Notes: a model not told the origin generated them from the letters alone. DNA of 64,000 bases from Halosimplex carlsbadense 2-9-1 (GCF_000337455.1 NZ_AOIU01000013.1:1-64000), one strand, 5' to 3'. Shown: positions 27,782 through 37,426, counted from the stretch's first letter. Numbers and translations: made by a program.

Positions 27782-27939
27782 ATGAGCATCGGCGACAGAT
27801 CGCGCGACCGGGTCGGTAATCGTCTGACAGCCCGGAGCGACCGCGCGACACAGGGACCGTGTTCGTACTGTGGGCTCTCGTCGACCGACGGCGGCACGAC
27901 TGCCCGGCCTGCGGTATCACGGTCGAAGACGGCGACTGA
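27782..27939 (+). pseudogene. Zinc-ribbon small protein with probable frameshift
   Basis: The frame from the ATG at 27782 encodes a knuckle PCSYCG, but its partner knuckle DCPACGITVEDGD, with an in-place stop at 27937-27939, is in another frame. Adding one base near 27888-27897 would join the two into a 51-residue protein with CxxC-x10-CxxC spacing, a normal zinc ribbon. Either this strain has a one-base deletion or the sequence has an error. Without the join the first frame runs on to 28036, inside the opposing gene. The neighbouring intact zinc ribbon (27599) has the same plan. Confidence 0.5.
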
Positions 27940-27960
27940 CCGGTCGAGCCGTCCGGCGGT

Positions 27961-28962
27961 TCACTCCTCGAAGGCCCGGCTCGCGGGCAGGAACTCGATC
28001 TCCTCCCCCAGTCCGGCGTCGACGGCTCTCTCGTAGAGCATGTGTGCAGCGGCGACCGTCTCGATGGCGGTGCCGCCGCTGTCGAACAGCGTCACTTGGT
28101 CGTCGCGAGTCCGGCCCGGTTCGACGCCGGCGACGACCTCTCCGAGTTCGGCGTGGACGTGGTCGTCGCCGATCGCGCCCTCCTCGCGAGCGAGCAGGTA
28201 GGCGCCGGCGTCGCGCTCGACGCGCTCGCGCAGGTCCGGGACGTACGTCGACCGCGCCACCGTCTCGCCGTCGACCTCGCGTTTCTCCGGGTCGTACTGT
28301 CCCATGCAGGTGACGTGGGCGCCGTCGGCCAGATCGCTCCCCTCGAACACCGGTTCCGAGGCGGTCGTGGCGGTGATCACCACGTCCGCGTCGGCGACCG
28401 CGTCTGCGCTGGAGTCGACGGCCCGAACCGTCGGGTCGAGGTCCGCGTCCATCGCACCGGCGAACGACTCTCGGCGCTCGGGCGTCGGCGAGAAGACGCG
28501 AACCGTGTCGAAGTCGCGGACGGTGACGGCCGCGCGGATCTGGCCGCGGGCCTGCGAGCCGCTCCCGATCACGGCGAGGTCGGTCACGTCGTCGCGGGCG
28601 AGGGCGTCGACACCGACCGCACCGGTCGCGCCCGTCTTGAACGGGTTGAGGCTCGCGCCGTCGAAGACGGCCAGCGGCGCGCCGGTCTCGGCGTCGAACA
28701 GCGGGAGGACGAAGTGGGCGTCACCCGACCCGAAGCCGCCGGTGTACATGTACCCGCCCATCGCGCCCGTCTCGGGCAGGATCGCGGTGTAGCCGGTGAG
28801 CATCCCCGGCGGGTCGCCGCCGGTGAGTCGCGTGCGCGGACGAGCCGGTGCGCCCTCGCCGCGCTGTCGGTACCCCTCGCGGACCGCCTCGACGTACGCT
28901 TCGGGCGTCGCGAGTCCCCGCACGTCGTCGCTGGTCAGGAACAGCGCCGTGCCGTCTGTCAT
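27961..28962 (-). CDS. Ornithine cyclodeaminase / mu-crystallin family dehydrogenase
   Basis: A 333-residue NAD(P)-binding enzyme. The family block FDGASLNPFKTGATGAVGVD lies at the substrate region, the Rossmann loop is LAVIGSGSQARGQIRA (near 129-144), and MGQYDPEKREVD is the downstream motif. Members include ornithine cyclodeaminase, archaeal alanine dehydrogenase and ketimine reductases; the key residues visible do not separate these. It is convergent with the zinc-ribbon pair and not in an obvious operon. Confidence 0.86.
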   Translation of the reverse strand: MTDGTALFLTSDDVRGLATPEAYVEAVREGYRQRGEGAPARPRTRLTGGDPPGMLTGYTAILPETGAMGGYMYTGGFGSGDAHFVLPLFDAETGAPLAVFDGASLNPFKTGATGAVGVDALARDDVTDLAVIGSGSQARGQIRAAVTVRDFDTVRVFSPTPERRESFAGAMDADLDPTVRAVDSSADAVADADVVITATTASEPVFEGSDLADGAHVTCMGQYDPEKREVDGETVARSTYVPDLRERVERDAGAYLLAREEGAIGDDHVHAELGEVVAGVEPGRTRDDQVTLFDSGGTAIETVAAAHMLYERAVDAGLGEEIEFLPASRAFEE

Positions 28963-29067
28963 AGCGTCCGATAGGGCCAGCGGCGGCTTAGGGGTGTGGG
29001 AACGCGAAGAAGGTGAGAGAACCGAGAGATCGCAAAGCAGACGAGGGGAACGGAGCAGCCCGGACGT

Positions 29068-29286
29068 TCAGTCGGCGGGCTGGAACCCGTCGTCCGCCGG
29101 GGCCGAACGCGGCGCCGAGTCGACGGGACCGTTGACGAACATCGCGTGACCGATGAGGCCGACGGCCACGACGGACGCGATCGGGATGGCCGTCGTGAGC
29201 GCGAAGCCGAGGACGCTGAGCAGGGCCGCGATGCCACCGAGCGCGAGCGGGATGAGGCCGAGAACGAGGTCGTAGTATCGAGTCAT
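29068..29286 (-). CDS. Small two-TM membrane protein
   Basis: A 72-residue protein with two hydrophobic helices (about 8-31 and 33-51) and a polar Asp/Pro-containing C-terminal tail. I do not recognise a function. An AT-rich TATA candidate on the minus strand (around 29313-29320) lies about 30 bp before the ATG, supporting a leaderless transcript and the reality of the gene. Confidence 0.7.
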   Translation of the reverse strand: MTRYYDLVLGLIPLALGGIAALLSVLGFALTTAIPIASVVAVGLIGHAMFVNGPVDSAPRSAPADDGFQPAD

Positions 29287-29798
29287 AATGTATCATGAAC
29301 TACAGGGTAGTAATACATAAGCGTTCCCCAAAATGAGTCGGTACCATTCTTTATTACCCCTGCATACTTGCTCTGTAGCCACTGAGTAACTAACAGAAAA
29401 CATCTCCATAACTTATCAATCGGCTTCGGCGGTGCGAACCCCTCGAACGCCGCGAAATCGAGCGCCGCGCAGTCCGGAGTCGGTCCCGAGGCTTCAGGCC
29501 ACTACAGAGCGAACCGCGACCGACGTCGGGCCGGACGCTCGTGCCGACGGTCGGATCTGCCGGTCGGTCACTGGGCGCCGCCACTGTACACCCGCGCCAC
29601 CTGCTATCACGATCGAGAATTTCGACGGCGGAAGACGGCCCGGACGATCGTCGGCAAGGCCGAATAAACGTGGTGAATGCGTCGTAGAGCATCTCGTACG
29701 GCCATTATCCCGTGTGATACTCTGGCACATGCACTTATGGTCGGGTATCGGCAAGATAGCGATGGAGGTCGAGGCGGCACGCGCCGGCTCACGATACA
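29287..29798. other. Gene-poor 512-bp intergenic stretch with AT-rich left part
   Basis: Bases 29287-29420 are markedly richer in A/T than the rest of the window and hold the promoter of the gene ending at 29068. They contain a near-perfect inverted repeat, GGGTAGTAA (29305-29313) with TTATTACCC (29351-29359), and a second TATA-like run (CTTATCAA) near 29412-29419 facing right. From about 29420 to 29798 the composition returns to normal. I find no convincing gene, although antisense and sense frames stay open. Confidence 0.45.
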
Positions 29799-29969
29799 AT
29801 GACGCCAGACGCAACGGACGACCCCGACGGACGAACCGGATCGGACGAGGAACGGCGACGCTACGCCGAACTCAACATCGGCGACGAGGAGTTCGTCATC
29901 TACGACCGCGAGAACCACCAGGCGTGGCTCCAGTCGACAGTCGCCGTTCCGGTCGAGGAGTCCCAATGA
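29799..29969 (+). CDS. DUF7331-like small haloarchaeal protein
   Basis: A 56-residue acidic protein. The N-terminus is Asp/Arg-rich. The conserved-looking core reads RYAELNIGDEEFVIYDREN, followed by HQAWLQS. I recall small haloarchaeal proteins with this YAEL...DEEFVIYDRE...AWLQS core (DUF7331); the function is unknown. The ATG of the following micro-ORF overlaps its stop codon (ATGA at 29966-29969). Confidence 0.68.
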   Translation: MTPDATDDPDGRTGSDEERRRYAELNIGDEEFVIYDRENHQAWLQSTVAVPVEESQ

Positions 29970-30034
29970 CGGCGGATCCCGACGGGGTCGCCCTCGGCGC
30001 GGACGTCTCCCTCTGGTATCGGACGACAGACTGA
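29966..30034 (+). CDS. Possible 22-residue coupled micro-ORF
   Basis: A 22-codon frame starts in an ATGA overlap with the stop of the DUF7331-like gene and ends with an acidic/aromatic tail (VSLWYRTTD). The overlap is the form used for translational coupling in haloarchaea. The frame is too short to judge by codon bias and may be chance. Confidence 0.22.
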   Translation: MTADPDGVALGADVSLWYRTTD

Positions 30035-30175
30035 CCCCCCACACCCACCCCACCGCAGCGATCCACCCCCTGCGTTCACCTGCCCCTGTGCGGTACTGTC
30101 GGGCGCGGTCGTCAACCGCGCCGCTTTCTCTCTTCGTTCCAGCGACGCGACACGCGTCCAGTGACGCGAGCGAGG

Positions 30176-30607
30176 TCAGCCGTCCGACGCGAGGACGCTC
30201 ACCGCGATGCGCCACGGAACCAGCAGCGCGAGCGTGACGACGACCGAGACGACGAAGAAGGTGGCCGCGGCCCCGCCCGGGACGACCGCGGTCGCCCGGA
30301 GCGCCTGCGCGATCAGCGCCGCGCCGATCCAGGCGGGCACGGTCCGCGCGACCGCTCGTCTCGCGGAGTCGTAGGCGTCGGCCGTGTAGGCCCCGGCGAG
30401 CAGGGCGGCGACCGCCCAGCCCGCGGCGAACGTGAGCACCGTGGCCGCGACGCGGCCCGGGTTCGCCGTCGGGTCGATGCTCTCGTGGCCGGCCGTCACG
30501 CCCAGCAGGACGAACGCGGCGATACAGGCCAGGTCCCCGAGCGCGACCAGCGCCGTGAACGGCACGGGTTCGACGCGGTGGGCGAGCGCCGTGCGAACGG
30601 ATGTCAT
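30176..30607 (-). CDS. DUF3054 membrane protein
   Basis: A 143-residue protein with four hydrophobic segments. The family's features are visible: a DLACIAAFVLLGVTAGHE start with acidic residue and histidine in the first helix, a TFAAGWAVAALLAGAYT second helix, and a FFVVSVVVTLALLVPWR last helix ending in WR. DUF3054 occurs in actinobacteria and haloarchaea, without known function. The ATG at 30607 is preferred; a GTG directly before it is possible. It lies 27 bp after the methyltransferase gene on the same strand. Confidence 0.85.
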   Translation of the reverse strand: MTSVRTALAHRVEPVPFTALVALGDLACIAAFVLLGVTAGHESIDPTANPGRVAATVLTFAAGWAVAALLAGAYTADAYDSARRAVARTVPAWIGAALIAQALRATAVVPGGAAATFFVVSVVVTLALLVPWRIAVSVLASDG

Positions 30608-30634
30608 CACTCGAAGGGAGGCGTCGCCGCCCCT

Positions 30635-31321
30635 TCACTGGTTCGATGGGGCGTCGGCGTGACGACTGTCGTCAGCCGTTCCCTCGGCGTCGCGGGCGCC
30701 GTCGGTCGTCCCGTCGGCACTCTCGGCCGGCGCGCCTTCCTCGCCCGTCCCCGCGGGTTTGACGCCCGCGACCGTGTAGCCGAACCCGCGGTCGGGGACC
30801 GACGCTCGAAACCCGCCGGCCGCCATGCGGTCGGCCAGCGCGTCGGCGGCGAGAAAGCGCGAGTCGAAGCCGACGAGGCGTTCGGCCGCGACCAGTCCCC
30901 GACCCCGGAGCGTCGTCGGGTCGAACTCCCGGATCACGAGCGCGCCACCGGGCCGAAGCGCGCGGTAGGCCGCCGCCACCACGCCGTCGGCGTCGGCCAT
31001 GTGGTGCAGCGCGTCGACGACGAGGACCGCGTCGATCGATTGGTCGGCGACCGGGAGCCGGGCGGCGTCGCCCTGGACGGTTTCGAGCCCGTGACCGCGG
31101 GCCTCCCGGAGCATCCCCCGGGCCGCGTCGAGGACGACCGACTGTGGGACGTCCAGCGCGCGCGAAGCGCGCCCGGTCCCGCCGCCGACATCGAGGACCC
31201 GTTCGACCGGTCGCTCGGCCAGGTCCAGCCCCGCCGTCAGCGTCGTCGGGTCGGCCGCGTACATCGCCCGGTCGTACAGGCGCGCGAACCGGTGGAAGAC
31301 GCCTACGTCACCGAGTGCCAT
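30635..31321 (-). CDS. Class I SAM-dependent methyltransferase
   Basis: A 228-residue methyltransferase. Motif I is VLDVGGGTGRASRAL, with VLDAARGML following; LPVADQSIDAVLVVDALHHM is motif IV, and ALRPGGALVIREFDP comes next. This matches the UbiE/methyltransferase-11 type. The last 45 residues are a hydrophilic Asp/Gly/Thr-rich tail with no fold. The ATG at 31321 (MALGDVGVFHRFARLYD) is preferred over an upstream in-frame start because the conserved N-terminal motif begins there. It is in an operon with the DUF3054 gene. The substrate is unknown. Confidence 0.85.
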   Translation of the reverse strand: MALGDVGVFHRFARLYDRAMYAADPTTLTAGLDLAERPVERVLDVGGGTGRASRALDVPQSVVLDAARGMLREARGHGLETVQGDAARLPVADQSIDAVLVVDALHHMADADGVVAAAYRALRPGGALVIREFDPTTLRGRGLVAAERLVGFDSRFLAADALADRMAAGGFRASVPDRGFGYTVAGVKPAGTGEEGAPAESADGTTDGARDAEGTADDSRHADAPSNQ

Positions 31322-31452
31322 GCCGCCGACTACGGTTTCCTCCGGAATAACGGTGGCCGCGGCGGAGACGGGGGCCACCGGCGGGGACGATGCCCCGAGT
31401 CGGCCTCCGCTCACCGCGTCCTACAAGGGGCCGCGTCCGGTAGCCACGCTCG

Positions 31453-32085
31453 ATGGAGTACGTCCTGCTGGGGTGGCCCGAGGCGGGGCCGACGCTGACG
31501 CTCGACTGGCAGCGGTTCAGCTACGCCGGCAAGTTCGTGATGTCGAACACGGGGAAGGCGGTCGTCCGGACCGGCGAGGTCGCGGGACCGCCCGTAACCG
31601 ACGACGGCGACGCCGCCGCCGACGTCGTCGCCGCGGCGGCGTTCAACGAGGACCGCACCGACTCGTCGGTCTGCTGGATCCGCTACATCACCGTCCGCGA
31701 GGACCGCCGCGGCGACGGGATCGGTCCGGATCTCGCCGCGTTCGTCGCCGCCCGCGCCCGCGACCGCGGCTACGACCGCGCCCGCATCGCCGTCAACAAC
31801 CCCTTCGCCTACCAGGCGCTGTACCGCGCCGGATTCGCCTTCACTGGCGAGGAGACCGGCGTCGCCGAACTCGTCCTCGACCGGCCGCTGGGCGAGGGGA
31901 GCGGCGCGACCGACGCGGGACGACCGGCCGCCGACCGCTCGCGGTCGACCTACCAGGCCGGCCTCGATATCTATCGCGAGCGCGCCGAGACGGACGACGG
32001 TCCGGGGCTCTCGGCGGACGAACGCGAGTTTCTGGTCGAAAAAGGGAACTCGGGTCCGCCCGGCCCCGTCGATCCGCCCGCCTGA
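31453..32085 (+). CDS. GNAT-family N-acetyltransferase-like protein
   Basis: A 210-residue protein. The acetyl-CoA-binding GNAT core is WIRYITVREDRRGDGIGPDLAAFVAARARDRG, an R/Q-x-x-G-x-G/A variant (RRGDGIG). It is followed by IAVNNPFAYQALYRAGFAFTGEE, the usual NxxAxxxYxxxGF block. The N-terminal 70 residues and the C-terminal 65 (ERAETDDGPGLSADEREFL) are additional. The acceptor is unknown. It converges with the following minus-strand gene. Confidence 0.82.
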   Translation: MEYVLLGWPEAGPTLTLDWQRFSYAGKFVMSNTGKAVVRTGEVAGPPVTDDGDAAADVVAAAAFNEDRTDSSVCWIRYITVREDRRGDGIGPDLAAFVAARARDRGYDRARIAVNNPFAYQALYRAGFAFTGEETGVAELVLDRPLGEGSGATDAGRPAADRSRSTYQAGLDIYRERAETDDGPGLSADEREFLVEKGNSGPPGPVDPPA

Positions 32086-32109
32086 TGGGTCGCGACTCGA
32101 CCGTCTGCC

Positions 32110-33072
32110 TCAGGCCGCGACTTCCTCGTCGTCGACGGGCGACTCGAAGACGCGGGCGCCGCAGTCGTCGCAGGTGACCGCGGCGACGGTCCGGCTGGTA
32201 CAGCACGATTCGACGGTCTCGGTGCCGAACGACACCGGGCTGTCGCAGTCGGGGCAGGTCTCGAGGAAGATACGCAGGCCGTTGCAGACCTGCCCGCGGT
32301 CCCGGGCCGACAGCCCCGCCCAGCCGGGTAGCCGGTCGGCCAACAGCGTCGCCGCCGCGAGGTCCGCGTGGAACGCCGCTTGGGACTCCCAGGAGCCGAC
32401 CCGCCGGCCGTCGACGCTGACCGCGAAGGCGTTGGCCACCGCTTTCGTCGTTACCTCGCCGTCGTCCAGACCGAACCGGTCGAGCCAGGGGCCCAGGTCG
32501 TCGTCGGCCCGGATGGCGTCGATCTCGGCGCGCCACGCCTCCTCGAAGTTGGCGGTCAGACAGCGGTCGTCGCCGCGACACGGCTCGATCGCGCCGGCGC
32601 GTTCGAGCAGCGCCTCCGGATCGACCGGTTCGCTCGCCATCCGATTCGTCTCCCCACCGCTCGCGGCCGCCGCGGCGCCCCCCTGGGCAGCGTCGTCGTC
32701 GGCCTCCGCGCCAGCGCCGCTCGCGTCCGTCCCCCCGCCCGCACCGTCGCCGACACCCGCCGCGATCCCCTCGGGCGACGCTTCCGGCGTCTTCCCGAAG
32801 GCCGCCAGCACCGAGGCCGGCAGGTACCGTTTCGTCAGCGCCGGCGTCCCGGGGACGAGATACCCCCGCAGCCAGATCGCCGCCAGCGAGACGGCGAGGA
32901 CGCCCGTCGAGACGCCGACGGCGGCCGTCGAGTAACCGGCCGCGACGAACCAGGCCCCCAGCAGCGTCGCCCCCACCGACGCGATCCCGACGTTGAGTAC
33001 TGTACACGGCAGACAGCGGTTCTCGCCCGTGTACTCCGGGCGGCGCAACCGCGTCACGAGTGACCCCAGCAT
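32110..33072 (-). CDS. Membrane protein with cytosolic C-terminal zinc-ribbon
   Basis: A 320-residue protein. The start, RRPEYTGENRCLPCTVLN, has a CxxC pair just before two hydrophobic segments (about 25-70). A long Gly/Ala/Asp linker (about 95-145) follows. A soluble domain holds three further Cys pairs or clusters (CRGDDRC near 165, CPDC near 274 and CCTSRTVAAVTCDDC near 290-304), looking like a zinc ribbon. It is conserved-looking but I know no function. It is divergent from fen1. Confidence 0.75.
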   Translation of the reverse strand: MLGSLVTRLRRPEYTGENRCLPCTVLNVGIASVGATLLGAWFVAAGYSTAAVGVSTGVLAVSLAAIWLRGYLVPGTPALTKRYLPASVLAAFGKTPEASPEGIAAGVGDGAGGGTDASGAGAEADDDAAQGGAAAAASGGETNRMASEPVDPEALLERAGAIEPCRGDDRCLTANFEEAWRAEIDAIRADDDLGPWLDRFGLDDGEVTTKAVANAFAVSVDGRRVGSWESQAAFHADLAAATLLADRLPGWAGLSARDRGQVCNGLRIFLETCPDCDSPVSFGTETVESCCTSRTVAAVTCDDCGARVFESPVDDEEVAA

Positions 33073-33215
33073 ACCTCCCCGTTCACGCCCGACCGAATTG
33101 AATGTGACGGACGACTGAAACCACGTTCGTGGTACATAGCTGATCGGTTCTCGTGCGGTCACGACGCCCTCGCGGGTCGGGGGATTCAAACCGGGGCTGG
33201 ACCTATCGGTCGGTG

Positions 33216-34196
33216 ATGGGAAACGCAGACCTCCGGGATCTCGCCGCTATCGACGAGGTGCCGTTCGACGACCTGTCGGGGTCGCTCGTCGCCGTCGACG
33301 CGCACAACTGGCTCTACCGGTACCTGACGACGACCGTCCGCTGGACGAACGACTCGATATACACGACCGCCGACGGCGAGGAGGTCGCCAACCTCGTCGG
33401 CGTCGTCCAGGGGCTCCCGAAGTTCTTCGAACACGACATCACGCCCGTGTTCGTCTTCGACGGGAGCGTCGTCGACCTCAAGGACGACGAGGTCGAGCAA
33501 CGCCGCGAGGACCGGGAGAAGCGCGAAGAGCAACTCGAGCAGGCCCGCGAGGAGGGCGACGGCGTCGCCGTCGCGCGGCTGGAGTCCCAGACCCAGCGTC
33601 TCACCGACACGATCCTCTCGACGACCCGCGAGGTGCTCGAACTGCTCGACGTGCCGGTGATCGAGGCGCCCGCGGAGGGGGAAGCCCAGGCGACGCACAT
33701 GGCCCGCGAGGGTGCGGTCGACTACGTCGGGACGGAGGACTACGACGCGCTCCTGCTGGGGGCGCCGCTGACGCTGCGCCAGCTCACCAGCAAGGGCGAC
33801 CCGGAGCTGATGGACTTCGAGGCCACCCTCGACGACCGCGACATCACCTGGGAGCAGCTGGTCGACGCCGCGATCCTCATGGGCACGGACTTCAACGAGG
33901 GGATCTCCGGGTACGGACCCAAGACCGCGGTGACGGCCGTCCGCGAACACGGTGACATCTGGGGCGTCTTCGAGGCCGAAGACGTGTACGTCGACAACGC
34001 CGACCGGATCCGCGACCTGTTCCTGAACCCCGCCGTCACCGACGACTACGAGTTCGACCGCGAGGTCGAACCGGACCTCGAAGCGGCGCGCGCGTTCGTC
34101 TGTGAGGAGTGGGAGGTTGCGGAGGACGAGGTCGAGCGCGGCTTCGAACGCATCGAGCAGTCGGTCGTCCAGACCGGCCTCGACCGCTGGAGCTGA
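33216..34196 (+). CDS. fen1: Flap endonuclease 1
   Basis: Cuts 5' flaps in Okazaki fragment maturation and repair. The 326-residue protein has the N nuclease block ([31 protein letters not shown]), the I nuclease block ([52 protein letters not shown]), and acidic metal ligands at D28, D81 and the [12 protein letters not shown] groups. The last residues QTGLDRWS match the haloarchaeal form of the PCNA-interacting box. All catalytic positions I can check are intact. Confidence 0.95.
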   Translation: MGNADLRDLAAIDEVPFDDLSGSLVAVDAHNWLYRYLTTTVRWTNDSIYTTADGEEVANLVGVVQGLPKFFEHDITPVFVFDGSVVDLKDDEVEQRREDREKREEQLEQAREEGDGVAVARLESQTQRLTDTILSTTREVLELLDVPVIEAPAEGEAQATHMAREGAVDYVGTEDYDALLLGAPLTLRQLTSKGDPELMDFEATLDDRDITWEQLVDAAILMGTDFNEGISGYGPKTAVTAVREHGDIWGVFEAEDVYVDNADRIRDLFLNPAVTDDYEFDREVEPDLEAARAFVCEEWEVAEDEVERGFERIEQSVVQTGLDRWS

Positions 34197-34395
34197 CCGC
34201 TCGCTACCGGCCCGTTCGGGCCCACGTCGCCGACGCGCACACGCAAGCGAGCCGGCCCGGAAAGCCGCCGTTACTCGCCCGAGAGCGGCCTTACTCGGAG
34301 TAGCGGGCGCTACCGAGCGCTACCCCGAGGTTACCGAAAAAACGGTTTGCCGGCTTTATCGGCGGAACTTCCTAACGGTCGATGGAGTCACACCG

Positions 34396-35619
34396 ATGAC
34401 AGACGAATCCACAGACCGATCAGCGACGGGTGAACCGAGCCGACGAACCTTCCTCAAGAGCGGCGCGCTGGCGACCGGCGCGCTCGCCGTCGGAACCGGC
34501 GCGGTCGTCGCCGGACAGAGCGGCGACGACGGCGACGGCGAGGAGAGCCAGGAGACGGGCGGACAGTTCGCGTCCGTACAGTTCGCCAACCAGTCCTCGG
34601 ACGGGACGACCGTCAGCGTCGACGAGGTGACGCTCTCCGACTCCGGCTACGTCGCCTTCCACGACGTGAGCCTCTTCGAGGGCGACGTGATCGAGAGCGT
34701 CGTCGGCGTCTCCGAGTACCTCGAACCGGGCGTCACCTACGGGACCGACGTGACGCTGTTCGACGTGGCCGGCGCCGACTTCGAGACCGAGAGCCTCACC
34801 GGGACCGGCGCGCTCGTCGCGATGCCCCACCGCGAGACCGGCGACGACGAGTCCTACGACTTCGTCGATAGCGAGGGCGAGGAGGACGGGCCGTTCGCCG
34901 AGGCCGGCCTCCCCGCCGTCGACCTCGCGTTCGTCGACGCCACCGGCGGTGGCGAGGGCACAGCCACGGAGACGCCGGACGGCATGGGAACGGCGACCGC
35001 GACGCCCGACGGCACCGGAACCCCGACGGACACACCCGACGGGACGGCGACCGGCACCGAAACCGGGAGCGACGACGCCACGCCGTTCGCGACCGTCGAC
35101 TTCGAGAATCAGGCGGTGGCGGACGACGCCGTGACCGTCGGCGAGGCGCTGCTCTCGGAGGGCGGGTTCGTCGCGCTCCACGACGCGCGCCTGCTCGGCG
35201 GCGAGCTGTTCGAGAGCGTCGTCGGCGTCTCCGAGTACCTCGAACCGGGCGTCCACCGTGCGGTCGAGGTCGCGCTCGACGATCCCTCCGCGATCGCGGA
35301 GGTCCCCTTCCCGCCCGCGCCGGCGAAGCCGCTCGTCCCGATGCCCCATCTGGACACCGACGACGACGATTCCTACGACTTCGTCGACAGCGAGGGCGAA
35401 GACGACGGGCCCTACACCGCCGAGGGCCAGGCCGTCGTCGACCTCGGGTTCGTGACGACCGAGGACGAGGGCACCGACACGGGGACGGCCGAGGGCGAAG
35501 ACACCGACACGGGGACGCCCGTAGGGACCGATACGGAGACGGCGACCGAAACCGGAACGCCGGACGGCACGGAGACGGCGACCGAGACGGACGCGGGGAC
35601 GGCGACCGACATCGCCTGA
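34396..35619 (+). CDS. Tat-exported protein with two DUF7282-like domains
   Basis: A 407-residue secreted protein. The twin-arginine signal is SRRTFLKSGALATGALAVG (15-33). Two homologous domains follow (about 58-180 and 233-355). Each contains the same landmarks: FANQ/FENQ, a GYVAFHDVSLFEGD-like segment, VVGVSEYLEPG, VPMPH or VAMPH, and YDFVDSEGEEDGP. A Thr/Gly/Asp-rich linker (185-230) and a similar tail follow. It is probably a cell-surface or extracellular protein; I see no PGF-CTERM signal. Its function is unknown. Confidence 0.85.
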   Translation: MTDESTDRSATGEPSRRTFLKSGALATGALAVGTGAVVAGQSGDDGDGEESQETGGQFASVQFANQSSDGTTVSVDEVTLSDSGYVAFHDVSLFEGDVIESVVGVSEYLEPGVTYGTDVTLFDVAGADFETESLTGTGALVAMPHRETGDDESYDFVDSEGEEDGPFAEAGLPAVDLAFVDATGGGEGTATETPDGMGTATATPDGTGTPTDTPDGTATGTETGSDDATPFATVDFENQAVADDAVTVGEALLSEGGFVALHDARLLGGELFESVVGVSEYLEPGVHRAVEVALDDPSAIAEVPFPPAPAKPLVPMPHLDTDDDDSYDFVDSEGEDDGPYTAEGQAVVDLGFVTTEDEGTDTGTAEGEDTDTGTPVGTDTETATETGTPDGTETATETDAGTATDIA

Positions 35620-35656
35620 CGGGTGGCCCGGCCGCAAACGCCGCTATCGGTGCCGT

Positions 35657-37294
35657 CTAGACCGCGTCGGCCTCGTCGATGGTCGCCTCCTCGTCGGCTT
35701 CGAGACCGAAGCGGTCGACGAGTCCGTGGACGTCGTCGCTCATCGCGTTGAGGTGTTCGGCGGAGTGGGCGACCTCGTCCATCGCGGTCGTCTGGTCGTC
35801 GACTCCGGTCGAGATCTGTTCGACCGAGGCCGCGATTTCCTCGGCCAGGGCCGTGTTGTCCTCGACGATCGCGGTGACCTCCGCGGCGTTTTCCGCCTGC
35901 GTCTCGACGGCGTCGGTGATCTCGGTGACGCCCTGGCTGGTGGCCTCGACGTGGTCGCGGATCGCGTCCAGGCGATCCCCGACGGTTTCGACGGCGTCGG
36001 CGCCGTCCTCGACGCGACGGTTCGCCTGCCGGACGCTCCCGACCAGTTCGTCGGTCTGTTGCCGGACCTCCTCGATGATCCGCGCGATGTCCTCGGCGGA
36101 GTCCTGGGACTGCTCGGCGAGGCTCTTGACCTCCTCGGCGACGACGGCGAACCCCTCGCCGGCCTCCCCGGCGCGGGCCGCCTCGATGTTGGCGTTCAGC
36201 GCCAGCATGTTCGTCTGGTCGGCGATTTCGGCGATCATCTCGACGATCTCTCCGACCTCCGTCATCGAGGCCTCCAGCGAGTCGATCCGCCGGGCCACGT
36301 CGTCGGTCGCGTCGGTCGCCCCGCGGATCTCGCCGACGGCGCTCTCGACGTCCGCGACGCCCTCGCCGGCCATGTCGGCGGCCTCCGCCGAGCGGTCGTC
36401 TATCACGCCGACGGTGGCGGTGATCTGCTGGAACGACGCGGAGAGGTCCTCGACGGTGGCGCTGGCGCGCTCGGAGCGCTCGGCCAGGTCGTCGGCGCCG
36501 TCGGCCAGCTCGCCGGTGGAGGCGTCGATCTCCTCGACGGACGCGGTCACCTCCTCCGAGGAAGCCGCCAGCTGGTCGCTGGTCGTCGCCAGGTCGTCGG
36601 ACTGGGCGGTCAGCGCCTCGACGACCTGACGGATGTTGTACACCGCTCGCCCGAGGTCGCCGTTCATCGCGTCGAACTCCTCGTACACCGCACGGATCGC
36701 CTCGAAGTCCTCGTCGGGTTCGGGCACGCTCGGGTCGACGGTGAGGTCCCCCTCGGCGAGGCGAGCGAGCTTGTCCCGGAGGTCGTCGAGCGCGCGCTCC
36801 TGGTAGTCCTCCAGTGCCCGCTTGCGGCGCCGTTCACGGCGCCGCTCGGTGATGTCGTCGTAGACGGCCAGCGCACCGACGCGGTCGCCGTCGTCGTCGG
36901 TCAGCAGCGTGACCGTCCGGCTCACCGGCGTCTCCTCGCCGTCGACCGTCAGCGTCGCCTCGTCGTCCTGCACGTCCCGGTCCTCGGTGAGCGCTTCGCC
37001 GACCGCGTCGGTCACGTCCGCGTCCCACAGCTCGTGGGGATGGGCACCGACCGCCTCGGCCGCCGTCGTCTCGAACAACGCGAGCGCCTGGTCGTTGACG
37101 TGCGTGATCGCTCCGTCCGTGTCGACGACGACCGTCGGCTCGGTCAGTCCGTCGAGGATACTCCCGACCAGCGCGGCGGCGTCCGCGCCGGCGTCGTCGC
37201 CGACGGCTCCCGACCCGTCGTCGGCCCGGACCGGCTCACCGGGGTCGGTCGACCCGCCGCCCGTCTGCATCCGAGACGCCAGTAGCGAGAACAT
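35657..37294 (-). CDS. Soluble methyl-accepting transducer with PAS domain
   Basis: A 545-residue cytoplasmic chemotaxis or signal transducer without membrane segments. After a low-complexity N-terminus comes a PAS domain (about 42-150, [21 protein letters not shown]), a HAMP-like linker near 165-200, then a long coiled coil. The signalling hairpin tip is [21 protein letters not shown], the signature that contacts CheA/CheW, with putative methylation glutamates on both sides. The ligand is probably a cytosolic or redox/energy cue via PAS. It lies next to a Bat-like regulator on the same strand. Confidence 0.9.
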   Translation of the reverse strand: MFSLLASRMQTGGGSTDPGEPVRADDGSGAVGDDAGADAAALVGSILDGLTEPTVVVDTDGAITHVNDQALALFETTAAEAVGAHPHELWDADVTDAVGEALTEDRDVQDDEATLTVDGEETPVSRTVTLLTDDDGDRVGALAVYDDITERRRERRRKRALEDYQERALDDLRDKLARLAEGDLTVDPSVPEPDEDFEAIRAVYEEFDAMNGDLGRAVYNIRQVVEALTAQSDDLATTSDQLAASSEEVTASVEEIDASTGELADGADDLAERSERASATVEDLSASFQQITATVGVIDDRSAEAADMAGEGVADVESAVGEIRGATDATDDVARRIDSLEASMTEVGEIVEMIAEIADQTNMLALNANIEAARAGEAGEGFAVVAEEVKSLAEQSQDSAEDIARIIEEVRQQTDELVGSVRQANRRVEDGADAVETVGDRLDAIRDHVEATSQGVTEITDAVETQAENAAEVTAIVEDNTALAEEIAASVEQISTGVDDQTTAMDEVAHSAEHLNAMSDDVHGLVDRFGLEADEEATIDEADAV

Positions 37295-37426
37295 ATCGAA
37301 ACCATGTGGGTCCTTCCCAAAGTGCGCTCTTCCTAACGGCATTGGGCGCGTTCGAGGGTGGCCCAATACTGATAGGGGCGTCTCGGACGGGGAGATATCA
37401 CGGCTGAAAACGGCTCGGCCGGGCGG

